From: Neobacillus pocheonensis | GTDB taxonomy: Bacteria; Bacillota; Bacilli; Bacillales; Cytobacillaceae | Assembly (NCBI GenBank): GCA_023702235.1 | Contig: JAMQCR010000003.1 | Coordinates: forward strand, 855,913 to 919,912 | DNA: 64,000 nucleotides | Reading direction: 5' to 3' | Shown: one piece after another, positions 35,654-44,495 of the stretch | Layout of the letters: the number at the start of each line of letters is the position of its first letter | How positions within the stretch are numbered: the stretch's first letter is position 1 | Position numbers and translations under genes: made by a program | Notes under the pieces: model-generated | What the model was told of the DNA's origin: nothing | The model's input: only the letters and a program-made list of their open reading frames with translations | Databases searched by the model: none

Positions 35654-36289
35654 GTGAAAATAAAAGTAATCATTGCTGATGATAATTCCTTTATTCGTGA
35701 AGGCATGAAGATTATTTTAAGTACATACGAAGAATTTGAAGTGTTGGAAACAGTTAATGATGGCCTAGAAGCATTGGAGTTTTGTAAAAAACATGAGGTT
35801 GACGTGGCGCTACTAGACGTTTGGATGCCGAATATGAATGGTGTGGAGGCAACGAAGCTGATTACAGAACAAACTAAGACGAAGCCGTTAATTTTAACAA
35901 CCTTCGATGATGATGAGTATATCCTTGATGCCATCAAAAATGGGGCGAAGGGATATCTCTTGAAAAATAATGATCCCGAACAGATTCGCGATGCGATTAA
36001 AAGTGTTTTTAACGGCAACACCGTGATGCAGGAGGTTGTCCTTAATAAAATCAAAGCGAATCTAGGAGAAAATAAACCTGAAAGTAAAATCGACACCAGC
36101 CTTTTTACCGAAAGAGAGCTTGCTATCATGTCCTTGATTGCAAAGGGACTATCGAACAAGGAGATTTCGAAACAGCTGTTTATTTCGGAGGGGACGATTG
36201 CTAACTATATTACCTCGATTTTAGGGAAAACAGGACTTAATCATCGCACGCAAATTGCGATTTACTATTTAACCGGAAAAGTGAACTAA
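35654..36289 (+). CDS. Two-component response regulator, NarL/LuxR family (LnrK-like)
   Basis: 211-residue regulator: receiver domain with acidic pocket ADDN and phospho-acceptor Asp55 (ALLDVWMPN), switch residues in LILTTFDDDE and Lys in KGYLLKNN; then a LuxR-type HTH (FTERELAIMSLIAKGLSNKE, ISEGTIANYI). Starts with GTG at 35654; the ribosome site is weak. Followed 14 nt later by its kinase and then by an ABC exporter, the arrangement of the B. subtilis linearmycin-resistance LnrJK-LnrLMN module. It probably activates the transporter genes; the inducing compound is unknown. Confidence 0.88.
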   Translation: MKIKVIIADDNSFIREGMKIILSTYEEFEVLETVNDGLEALEFCKKHEVDVALLDVWMPNMNGVEATKLITEQTKTKPLILTTFDDDEYILDAIKNGAKGYLLKNNDPEQIRDAIKSVFNGNTVMQEVVLNKIKANLGENKPESKIDTSLFTERELAIMSLIAKGLSNKEISKQLFISEGTIANYITSILGKTGLNHRTQIAIYYLTGKVN

Positions 36290-36303
36290 CTGAGGGATGA
36301 AGG

Positions 36304-37407
36304 ATGGAATTCTGGATTATCATTTGTAAGCTTGTCCTATTAGTATATCTTGCCTTGAATTATATTCATTCATCGATTACCAATATCCCTTGGGTTATCT
36401 TTTCGTTTCTGTTGTATCTTTGTATTAATGTAGCCATTTATATTGTGAAAATCGAATTCGGAAAAAAAACCGTTCTTTTGCTATCGATTATTCAACTAGC
36501 GGTTACGTATCTTGAAATACAGCCTTTGTTTCTCTTACTTTTGCCGCTAAGCCTATGCGAATTATCTGCGTATTATATCGATAAAAAAATAACTTTGTTT
36601 GTATTGGTCCTGTTGCCAATCCTATGGATTGATAACACAATTGCTTACCAATACGGGCTTATGGCGGTTTTTAGTTGTATGATCTATACGATGCTCGTGC
36701 AGTTTACCACCCGAATAGATCATCAAGAAAACCAATTAGACCAGATGAGAAAAGACATGCAGAAATTATCAAAGAGCTTCAATGAAAACAAAGAGTTTAT
36801 CAGACAGTCGGAATATACGTTTAAATTAGAGGAGCGAAACCGTCTTGCCCAGGTCTTTCATGATAAAATTGGCCATTCGATGGCAGGGGCATTAATTCAA
36901 ATGGAAGCATCAAAGCGGCTGATGAATACGGACAAAGAAAAAGCCCAAGAACTTCTGCAAAACGCGATCAACATTTCGAAGGTGGGAATTGAAAACATCA
37001 GAATTACCTTGAAAAATTTGAAGCCGCCGACAGAACAAATGGGGATCAACCGCCTGAAATTATTCATTGATGATTTTTCCGCCAAGCATACCATTCATAC
37101 CCCGTTTATCTACAAGGGGAAAATTGAACGCATCACGCCCATCCAATGGAAAATCATCCACGAGAATTTAACGGAAGCGATGACCAACATCCTTAAATAC
37201 TCCGAAGCGACTGTCGTTACCATCGATTTACATGTCCTAAATACGATGATTAAGGTGGACGTAAAGGATAATGGCAAAGGGGTAGATAAAATCAAAAAGG
37301 GGCTGGGAATCATAGGCATGGAGGAACGGACGGCTTCGATTAATGGAACGATTATCGTGGACGGTACAGAGGGATTCTCGGTCACGATGCTGCTTCCGAT
37401 CCTGTGA
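36304..37407 (+). CDS. Sensor histidine kinase, HisKA_3 family (LnrJ-like)
   Basis: 367-residue membrane kinase. About five hydrophobic segments fill residues 1-135, with no large extracellular loop, as in intramembrane-sensing kinases. A coiled region (139-170) leads to the dimerisation/phosphorylation helix with His186 in LAQVFHDKIGHSMAG. The HATPase domain shows NLTEAMTNILKYSEATVV (N box) and DNGKGVDKIKKGLGIIGMEE (G boxes). Cognate response regulator immediately upstream. Lack of an extracellular domain suggests detection of membrane-active compounds or of the transporter's state; this is inference. Frame intact. Confidence 0.88.
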   Translation: MEFWIIICKLVLLVYLALNYIHSSITNIPWVIFSFLLYLCINVAIYIVKIEFGKKTVLLLSIIQLAVTYLEIQPLFLLLLPLSLCELSAYYIDKKITLFVLVLLPILWIDNTIAYQYGLMAVFSCMIYTMLVQFTTRIDHQENQLDQMRKDMQKLSKSFNENKEFIRQSEYTFKLEERNRLAQVFHDKIGHSMAGALIQMEASKRLMNTDKEKAQELLQNAINISKVGIENIRITLKNLKPPTEQMGINRLKLFIDDFSAKHTIHTPFIYKGKIERITPIQWKIIHENLTEAMTNILKYSEATVVTIDLHVLNTMIKVDVKDNGKGVDKIKKGLGIIGMEERTASINGTIIVDGTEGFSVTMLLPIL

Positions 37408-37445
37408 TGAAAATTTTAATAAAAAAATATGAAGATTCTCATGTG

Positions 37446-37488
37446 AAAAGGATGAATTACTGCACTTATGCAGATTCATCCTTTTTTT
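37446..37488 (+). terminator. Terminator between the two-component genes and the ABC genes
   Basis: AAAAGGATGAAT/ATTCATCCTTTT 12-bp stem with an inner CTGCA/TGCAG stem, followed by T7. It separates regulator and transporter transcripts, so the exporter should have its own promoter in 37488-37525; I see no clear -35/-10 there. Confidence 0.85.
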
Positions 37489-37525
37489 ATAATTAGAACA
37501 TAAAGAGCGAGAGGTGATATCAAGG

Positions 37526-38461
37526 ATGAATGTATTAGAGTTGAAAAATCTAACGAAGAAATTTGCTGATTTCATTGCAGTTGACAATATATCCTTATCG
37601 ATTACAGAAGGTGAAATATTCGGGTTCTTAGGGGCAGATGGCGCCGGTAAAAGTACGACGATTAACATGATTGCAGGACTATTACGGATTAATGAGGGCG
37701 AAATCAAGATTCTTGGTAAAAATATTGTGAAAAACAGTAAATTTGCCAAAATGAATATCGGGATTGTTCCGCAGGATTTGGCGATTTATGAGGATTTGAC
37801 AGCAGCCGAAAATGTGAAGTTTTTTGCCGGATTGTATGGGTTAAGGGGAGCAAAATTAGCAGAACGAGTGGATGAGGCCCTAAAGTTTGTGGGGCTAAGT
37901 GACAAGCATAAAGAATATCCAAAGAATTTTTCAGGTGGGATGAAAAGAAGATTAAATATCGCCTGTGCGATTGCCCACCGTCCAAAACTGATTATTATGG
38001 ATGAGCCGACAGTTGGGATTGATCCGCATTCAAGGAACTATATTTTGCAATCGGTCCGAAAATTAAATGAGATGGGCTGTACGATTATTTACACAAGTCA
38101 CTACATGGAGGAAGTCGAAGAAATTTGTACAAAAATCGCGATTGTCGACCATGGGAAAGTGATTGCAGAAGGAACAAAGGAACAATTAATCGCGATTATC
38201 ACGAATACAAAGGATGTTTGGATTGAGGTTAAAACAGCTGAAAAAATCAATGTAGAATTAATCAAGGAAATCACAGGTGTAAAAACGGTTCAGCTTGAAG
38301 AAAACTTTATTAAAATCAACTCAGATATTGAAGTAAACAATTTAAATAAAATTATCCAGCACTTAATTAACAATAGTATCGAAATCAGTTCACTGGAAGA
38401 AAAAGAACCAAACTTAGAAACGGTATTTTTAACACTAACGGGGAGAAATTTACGTGATTAA
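37526..38461 (+). CDS. ABC exporter ATP-binding protein (LnrL-like)
   Basis: 311-residue ABC ATPase of the drug/lipid exporter class. Walker A is LGADGAGKSTT (usual N replaced by D), the signature FSGGMKRRLNIACAIAHRP, Walker B LIIMDEPTVGID, H-loop TSHYMEE. A C-terminal extension of about 80 residues follows. The ATG at 37526 follows GAGAGGTG; an in-frame GTG at 37514 overlaps that site. It partners the two ABC-2 permeases that follow. By analogy with LnrLMN it may confer resistance to membrane-active polyene-type antibiotics. Confidence 0.88.
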   Translation: MNVLELKNLTKKFADFIAVDNISLSITEGEIFGFLGADGAGKSTTINMIAGLLRINEGEIKILGKNIVKNSKFAKMNIGIVPQDLAIYEDLTAAENVKFFAGLYGLRGAKLAERVDEALKFVGLSDKHKEYPKNFSGGMKRRLNIACAIAHRPKLIIMDEPTVGIDPHSRNYILQSVRKLNEMGCTIIYTSHYMEEVEEICTKIAIVDHGKVIAEGTKEQLIAIITNTKDVWIEVKTAEKINVELIKEITGVKTVQLEENFIKINSDIEVNNLNKIIQHLINNSIEISSLEEKEPNLETVFLTLTGRNLRD

Positions 38462-38488
38462 TTTTTTAATGAAAGGAGGGAACATCCT

Positions 38489-39610
38489 TTGAATACATTA
38501 ACGATTGCCTTAAAGGAAATCAAACAATCCTTTCGCGATGTGCGCACATTCGTTTTTATGCTGGCATTTCCGATTGTATTAATGCTAATTTTAGGAACGG
38601 CATTTTCGAACGTCTTTGATAGCAAGGTTTCAGTCGGTGACATCCATGTTTTATATAAGAATACAGCAGGACCCGAGTTAACTTCCTACTTTCAAGCTTT
38701 CGCAAAACAGGCAGGAAAATCAGGTATCCATTTTAAACAGGCATCCGGGAACATCGATGGAAAAACAGAAGTGAAGGAAAATAACGATACGGCTTATGTA
38801 GAAATTAGCGATAAAGGAATGGAACTGTACGGCAGCGACCGTAATAGTATTGAAGAAAGTATTGTCCAAGGTATGCTGGCAGCCTTTGCCGATAAATATA
38901 ATGTGGCAGCTGCCGTAGCCAGTGTTGACGCCTCAAAAGTAAGTACAGCGATGAAAAGCGGAACGGAGCACGATTTTATTAAGGAAAGATCGCTGCAAGC
39001 GGCAAAGCAGCCCGGTTCGATGGATTATTATGCCATGGCGATGACAACGATGATTGCCCTTTATGGTGCGGTTTATGCAAGCACGTTAATACGCGGGGAA
39101 AGAGTAAGGAATACTGCGCTAAGGCTGGCAGCTGCACCGGTTAAGAAGGGTGAAATTTTTCTCGGGAAAATCCTTGGCTGTCTGGTGATGAATGCTCTTT
39201 GTTTATTGGTGGTTGTCGGTTTTAGTCATTTTGCCTTCAAAGCGAATTGGGGTAACCATGTTGGAATCGTCCTTCTTGTATTACTGACGGAAGTGTTCCT
39301 GGCAGTAAGTTTTGGGTTAGGAATCAGCTACATGGCAAAAACAGGGGAGGCTGCCAGGATGATTGTCATGCTTGTCATTCAATTATCTTCATTTTTCGGC
39401 GGCGCCTACTTTAAAATTGAGAATCCTACGGGCATCATGAACGTGATCACGCAGCTTTCTCCTCTCTCGTGGATGAATAACTCGATTACAAAAATCATTT
39501 ATGCTAATGACTTAACGGCTGCGATTCCGACAATTAGCTTAAATCTGGTTATATCCGCTCTCTTTTTAGGGATTGCGATTATTTCGTTACAAAGACGGGA
39601 GGGACTGTGA
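38489..39610 (+). CDS. ABC-2 type permease (LnrM-like)
   Basis: 373-residue membrane protein with the ABC-2 exporter layout: one N-terminal helix (TFVFMLAFPIVLMLILGTAF), a large extracytoplasmic domain (about residues 40-180), then five C-terminal helices including LLVLLTEVFLAVSFGLGISY. TTG start at 38489 preceded by AAAGGAGGG. One-base overlap with the next permease gene. Forms a heterodimeric channel with it, powered by the ATPase encoded upstream. Frame intact. Confidence 0.86.
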   Translation: MNTLTIALKEIKQSFRDVRTFVFMLAFPIVLMLILGTAFSNVFDSKVSVGDIHVLYKNTAGPELTSYFQAFAKQAGKSGIHFKQASGNIDGKTEVKENNDTAYVEISDKGMELYGSDRNSIEESIVQGMLAAFADKYNVAAAVASVDASKVSTAMKSGTEHDFIKERSLQAAKQPGSMDYYAMAMTTMIALYGAVYASTLIRGERVRNTALRLAAAPVKKGEIFLGKILGCLVMNALCLLVVVGFSHFAFKANWGNHVGIVLLVLLTEVFLAVSFGLGISYMAKTGEAARMIVMLVIQLSSFFGGAYFKIENPTGIMNVITQLSPLSWMNNSITKIIYANDLTAAIPTISLNLVISALFLGIAIISLQRREGL

Positions 39611-40754
39611 TGAAGGATATTTTTTGGCTAATGAAAAAGATACTAAGTGTTACCTTTAGAAAAAAGCGAAACATCATTATGTATTTTGGCATGCCGTTAA
39701 TCGGAATCTTCATCTCCCTTCTTGCCTACGGAGGATCGGGACAGCAGACACTTAAGGTAGGGGTTATCAATCAGGATCATCAGCAGATTGCCAATGATAC
39801 GGTCCAATTTTTAGAGAGCTTGAAGAATGTTAAAGTGATGAAAATAAACGAATCGGAAGTGAATGATAAAATTACATCGGGTACACTTGATTGCGCGATT
39901 ACGCTTCATCAAGGCTTTTCAAAAAGTGTTTTAAATGGAGATCCGGGTAACATCCAAATTGTTTCGATAAAAGGGGCACAAATAACAACCTTCGTGAAGT
40001 CGTATTTGTATAATTATCTCGATAATATTGTAAGCATCAGTAAAGCAGCTAACGGTGATTCGGCCACCTTTACGAAAATGTACACAGGGTATCAACAGGC
40101 AAATTTCAAGCTTACCGCTACATCATTAGCGGACACATCGAAAAGTAAAGATATGACCTACCAAACAATCGGCTTTTTAATCATGATTATGCTGATGTCA
40201 TCAGGAAATTTTGCAGAAATCATTATAAAAGAAAAAGAAAATAGAACCTATTTTCGCTTACTCTCCACCCCGATTAATGCAAGAAAATATGTGCTTGCAA
40301 ATATCACCGTTAATATGAGTGTCATGCTGGCGCAAATCATTTTTACGTTATTTTTCATCACGAACATTTTTCATATTGAGATGCATGTTCCATTTTGGCA
40401 AATGGCATTGTCTTAATTATGTTCGCGCTAGTCGCAGTAGGGTTATCATTAATGATTGTTTCGTTTGCAAGCAGTTCCGGTTCGGCAGGTGCCTTGCAAA
40501 GCTTAGTTTCGACTCCGTCCTGCTTACTTGCAGGCTGCTTCTGGCCCGTAGAAATTATGCCAAAGGCTGTTCAAAAGATCGCCGATTTTATGCCGCAGCA
40601 TTGGACATTAGATACAATCACTAAACTGCAGCAGGGAAGTCATTTGGGGAGCTTGTATCTTAACTTTATGATTCTGTTTGCCTTTGCACTGGCATTTTTC
40701 CTAATTGCTACGTATAAATTTGGAAGAAACAATAGTGTGAAGAATTTTGTTTAG
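39610..40754 (+). CDS. ABC-2 type permease (LnrN-like) (single frameshift)
   Basis: Second ABC-2 permease, about 381 residues after correction, same topology as its neighbour: N-terminal helix after FRKKRNIIMYFGMP, extracytoplasmic domain, then five helices (TIGFLIMIMLMSSGNFAEII and on). One G is missing near 40407 (HVPFWQMGIVLIMFALVAVG expected), giving a false stop at 40414-40416. The C-terminal part LQSLVSTPSCLLAGCFWPVE is typical of the family. ATG at 39610 overlaps the previous stop by one base, and GGAGGGA precedes it. Confidence 0.85.
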
Positions 40755-40936
40755 TTTAAAAGGAAGCCGGACTTTCTCAAGGGTTCGGTTTTTGTGCCTA
40801 AATCCCTATTTCCATTCTAGCAATATTGTTTTTTAATAGAATTGTAATACTTTTGATATATTATAAACAGTTTATGGAAAAAAACGTCTAAAGTAGGTAA
40901 AAGAACATAAATATTACATCAAAGAGGGATTGGAAA

Positions 40937-41945
40937 ATGGGGATACTAAAAAGTGGATGGGCGAAAGGGATATTTTTTCTCTTTTTTGTCGGTGGGTTCT
41001 TGAGTGCAGGAATAGTTGTAAATCATTATTTACATGCAAAAGCTGCAGGCAATGAACCTAGTAATCAAAAAAAAACAAATCAGACAGACAATCATGGGGT
41101 AAATAAGCTTATACAAATTACAAATGGTTCTAAGGTTGAAAAAGAAGTGATTCGTCAGCATCAAAATGAGGCGTACTTAATGAATCGGCAAAAAACAGTT
41201 CAAGAGACTAGTAGTGTACCAGAAAATAATCCTGCGAATCCTACAACAACTTCAGAACAAGCGACCACAAAGGACACAGCTAGCACTCCGCCACCATCAG
41301 AAACCAATCCAGTTCAAACTGAGCAAAAGGACACACAGCAAGCTGTTATCTCTCCAAAAACCGTTTATTTAACATTTGATGATGGGCAGAAAGCTTTTCA
41401 GGAGATATTATCGCATTATTAGAGCAGTATCATTTTAAAGCAACGTTCTTTATGCTGGATGGGAATATTAGAAGGTATCCAGATTCTGCAAGGCTAATGG
41501 TCAAAATGGGAGAGAGTGTTGGACTCCATGGAGTTACCCATAACGCGAAACTATTTTATGCCTCCGCAGCATCCGTTTTAGGTGAAATGAACCAGGACCG
41601 AAATACGTTAAAAGAAATAACGGGGGTTGATTCGGTATTGATTCGAACTCCATACGGCAGTGTTCCTGATTTAACACCCGAGGAAAAGAAGGCCGTTTTC
41701 GATAATGGATATTTAATGTGGGATTGGAATATCGATAGCCGAGATTGGTATTACAAGGACGCCCGTTTTGTCGACAGCGTTATTGAGCAATTACAGAAGA
41801 GAGCCAATAAACCGGGGCAACAGTGATTCTAATGCATGAGAAAAGGGAAACACTAGCAGCATTGCCAAAGCTTCTAGATTATTTAAGTAAACAGAATTAT
41901 GACTGTAAAGCCATTGATAATACCGTTCCTCCGATTCATTTTTAA
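40937..41945 (+). CDS. Polysaccharide deacetylase (NodB domain), membrane-anchored (two frameshifts)
   Basis: Predicted peptidoglycan or chitooligosaccharide deacetylase. An N-terminal anchor helix (GIFFLFFVGGFLSAGIVV) is followed by a long Thr/Pro/Gln-rich linker (about residues 35-140) and a NodB domain. NodB motifs: TVYLTFDDG (metal Asp), GLHGVTH (metal His), IRTPYGS and WDWNIDSRDW. One T is lost near 41398 (AFSGDIIALLEQYHFKAT expected) and one G near 41818 (KPGATVILMHEK expected); the corrected frame ends at 41943-41945. The usual FDDGP reads FDDGQ, perhaps another error. Acts outside the membrane. Confidence 0.85.
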
Positions 41946-42250
41946 ATTTCTTTAGTGAGGGAACTGTGAAAATTTTACTTTGTTTTTGTTTAAAAGGACC
42001 AAATAGGTGATGATTTGGTATAATAAATTATTGTGAAATTTTTATCAAATGACTTAGAAGGAAAAAATGAGGTTAGATAGTAGTATATGGTGAATAAACT
42101 ATTCCAAAGCAGCGGATGTTTTCGTATTCCTTTTGGATGTATTGGAAGTCACCGAGACTAAATAAATTAGTTTTAAAAAACAAAACCCATTCTCATAATA
42201 GAATGGGTTTTCTGCTATTCTAAAAGATGTACAGTAAAGGAGGGAAACGC
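41946..42250 (+). other. Intergenic region with a possible short transcript ending in a strong terminator
   Basis: An extended -10 (TGGTATAAT, 42015-42023) is followed by an RNA of about 180 nt that would end at the hairpin 42182-42211. Inside, GAAGGA precedes ATGAGG, which opens an 8-codon frame (MRLDSSIW) at 42067-42093. No known RNA family is recognised. It may be an untranslated leader with attenuator for the downstream gene or a small RNA. Confidence 0.35.
42180..42213 (+). terminator. Terminator upstream of the 42251 gene
   Basis: AAAACCCATTCT/AGAATGGGTTTT perfect 12-bp stem with CATAAT loop. The A/T flanks make it usable on both strands. Confidence 0.8.
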
Positions 42251-42484
42251 ATGAGTGAATGCAAGCTCAATCATTCACAGGCTGATGTTAAAAGTAAATA
42301 TGAATCGCAAGCCGCCTTTTTACCAGAAGAAATGAAACCATTATTTAACCGATTCTTTGAAAATGAGCACACACAAGCGTTATTAAACGAAGTGTTTCAC
42401 TTATTAAAGAAATATGACTTAGCATCAGAAAATGAAAAAAGTGAAAGAACAAACCGGTTGAACCTTGTGCTGAAGAACGTGTAG
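42251..42484 (+). CDS. Small hypothetical protein, 77 residues
   Basis: Not recognised. Begins MSECKLNHSQADVKSKYESQ; predicted soluble and alpha-helical (LPEEMKPLFNRFFENEHTQA, LNEVFHLLKKYDLASENEK). No signal peptide, cysteine motif or membrane segment. A strong AAAGGAGGG site precedes the ATG at 42251, and a terminator follows, so it is probably a real monocistronic gene. Possibly a Bacillus-specific sporulation- or stress-related small protein, but nothing in the sequence shows this. Confidence 0.7.
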   Translation: MSECKLNHSQADVKSKYESQAAFLPEEMKPLFNRFFENEHTQALLNEVFHLLKKYDLASENEKSERTNRLNLVLKNV

Positions 42485-42489
42485 GTCAA

Positions 42490-42526
42490 TGACTGTCCCA
42501 CTAGTATGGGGGCAGTCACTTTTTTC
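42490..42526 (+). terminator. Terminator after the 77-residue protein gene
   Basis: TGACTGTCCC/GGGGCAGTCA 10-bp stem (one wobble) followed by T6. Confidence 0.85.
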
Positions 42527-42678
42527 TTACAACAACAATCATTTTTGCGGAAACCATGAATAGCCTCGGTGATAAAGCGTAGTGATATGACAGTAAAATA
42601 GGCGTTGATGAAATAATGAATAAATCAAATAGATGATTGGAAATCTATTCATAAAGCATTATTCAGGGGGGGTAGATC

Positions 42679-43681
42679 ATGGTTGAACACAATGCTAGGT
42701 TATCCAGTGCGGAGTTAGGAGGATTATGGGCAACCTATCTCCAAGAAAGTATGGCGATTTGTCTTTTGAAATACTTTCTTTATCACAATCAGGATGAAGA
42801 AATAAAAGCGATTTTGCAACAGGCATTAGAAATTTCGGAGGGACATGTCCAGCAAATAACGATTATTTTCAATCATGAAGAGATCCCCCTGCCAGATGGT
42901 TTTACAGAGCAAGACATTAATCTATCTGCACCTCCACTATTTTATGATCCATTTGCGCTTAGCTTTGTTTATTCAATGAGCCGCTTAGGGATGATTAATA
43001 CTGGATTCCTGACAGCAAATATAGCAAGAGCAGATGTGATGGAGTTTTTTGTCACTATGGTGAATCAATCTGCGAAATTATATCAAACAGCCACAACCTT
43101 AATGCTGAGAAAAGGAATTTATGACCGACCGCCGATGATTCCCTACCCAAAGCAAGTGGAGTATATTGAAAAAAAATCATATATACTTGCGTTTGGAAAA
43201 AAGAGACCGTTAAATTCAGCCGAGCTTACTGAAATTTTTTTTAATACAGAACGAAATTATTTTTCAGTATTATTATGTATGGTTACTGCAGGTAGTTAAA
43301 GACAAGGGAATTCATAACTATATTCAGGAAGGTAAAAAAATTTCTGAAAGTCAAATCCATACCTTCAATGATATCCTCATGAGAGAGGAACTATTAGGAA
43401 ATGTCCCATTAGCAATGGAAGTAACGGATTCAACCGATCTTCCTTTTTCGAATAGGCTTATTGTTACTCTTTTCCATTCCTTAAATTCGATCGATATCAC
43501 CCTTCTCGGGCATGCTTTAGCCTTGTCGATGCGAACTGACCTTGCTGCTTATTATCAGAAATTTATTATTGAGATCTTGCTTTATGCTGAAAAGGGATTT
43601 ACTATCATGGTCGAGCGCGGCTGGATGCAACAACCGCCACAGGCACCTGACCGCAGGGAGTTACAGAAGCTGAGAGACTAA
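42679..43681 (+). CDS. DUF3231 family protein (single frameshift)
   Basis: About 334 residues after correction; DUF3231 proteins of this size occur widely in spore-formers and are of unknown function. Two ferritin-like four-helix halves are suggested: residues 1-165 (LSSAELGGLWATYLQESMAI) and 175-334 (KKRPLNSAELTEIFFNTERN). The frame changes near 43283 (LLQVVKDKGIHNYIQEGKK resumes in the next frame). GGGGGGGT precedes the ATG. No metal-ligand set is obvious. Some family members are spore-coat or stress associated in annotation, which I cannot confirm from sequence. Confidence 0.82.
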
Positions 43682-43684
43682 ACA

Positions 43685-43715
43685 AAAAGGTTCGCCCCCC
43701 TGGCGAACCTTTTCC
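43685..43715. terminator. Bidirectional terminator
   Basis: AAAAGGTTCGCC/GGCGAACCTTTT perfect 12-bp stem between the DUF3231 gene and the convergent thioesterase gene; A-run on the left and T-run on the right. Confidence 0.85.
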
Positions 43716-43749
43716 TATTGCCTAGCCACTAAAGGCGCTTTCGCCTTTC

Positions 43750-44268
43750 TTATTCCCATGGTTTTCGTGTGGTAAAGTAACTTGCAAGTTCTTTACTACT
43801 TTTTCTGTGGTCTTTTCGCTTTTCCGCTCGCTCTTTACCTGTTTCAAAGAGCTTTTTTTCCTCTTCAGTCTCTGGCATAATGGGTGGTACTTTTGTTGGC
43901 TTGCCCTGATCATCTAATGCTACAAAGGTTAAAAAGGCTGTAGCAGCCATTTTTCGATCCCCTGTTTTAAGATTCTCGGCGATCACTTTTGCACAAATCT
44001 CCATTGATGTCGATCCTGTCCAGGTTACAAAGGTTTCGATGCAAACTGAATCCTTAGGCGTAATCGGACTTAAAAAGTCAACAGAGTCAATGGAAGCCGT
44101 AACACTTTCTGTTCTTGAATGCCTTTCCGCGGAAATGGAGGCAGTCATGTCGATATCACTCATTAACTTTCCACCAAACAAAGTATAATGGTTATTCACA
44201 TCATTTGGAAAAATTCGGCTTGTTCTGACTACCCTTGTTTCATTGCACGTTTTTGCTTCCACAATCAT
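43750..44268 (-). CDS. Acyl-CoA thioesterase, hotdog fold (YkhA family)
   Basis: 172-residue cytosolic thioesterase of the BACH/YkhA type that hydrolyses acyl-CoAs. The N-terminal IFPNDVNNHYTLFGGKLMSD, with Asn and Asp of the active site, and the SVDFLSPITPKDSVCIETFV strand are family marks. The C-terminal tail is charged (EEEKKLFETGKERAEKRKD). GGAGGGATG lies before the ATG on the minus strand. Physiological substrate unknown. Frame intact. Confidence 0.88.
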   Translation of the reverse strand: MIVEAKTCNETRVVRTSRIFPNDVNNHYTLFGGKLMSDIDMTASISAERHSRTESVTASIDSVDFLSPITPKDSVCIETFVTWTGSTSMEICAKVIAENLKTGDRKMAATAFLTFVALDDQGKPTKVPPIMPETEEEKKLFETGKERAEKRKDHRKSSKELASYFTTRKPWE

Positions 44269-44495
44269 CCCTCCGAAAAAGAAAAACTCTTCACCTTAAA
44301 TGATGGCAAAAGTCCTGTCCTATTTTTAATAATCACTACAAACATATAGTTTACCAGAAACCGTTTCTATAAACGAAAAATAAATTCTTTTGAAACGTCA
44401 ATAAATCAAACCGTAAAAAACGGATGAAGCTATTCCTTTTTATACATAATAATCCATATACTGTCTAACAGATACTTGGAAGATGAGGGTTTAAA

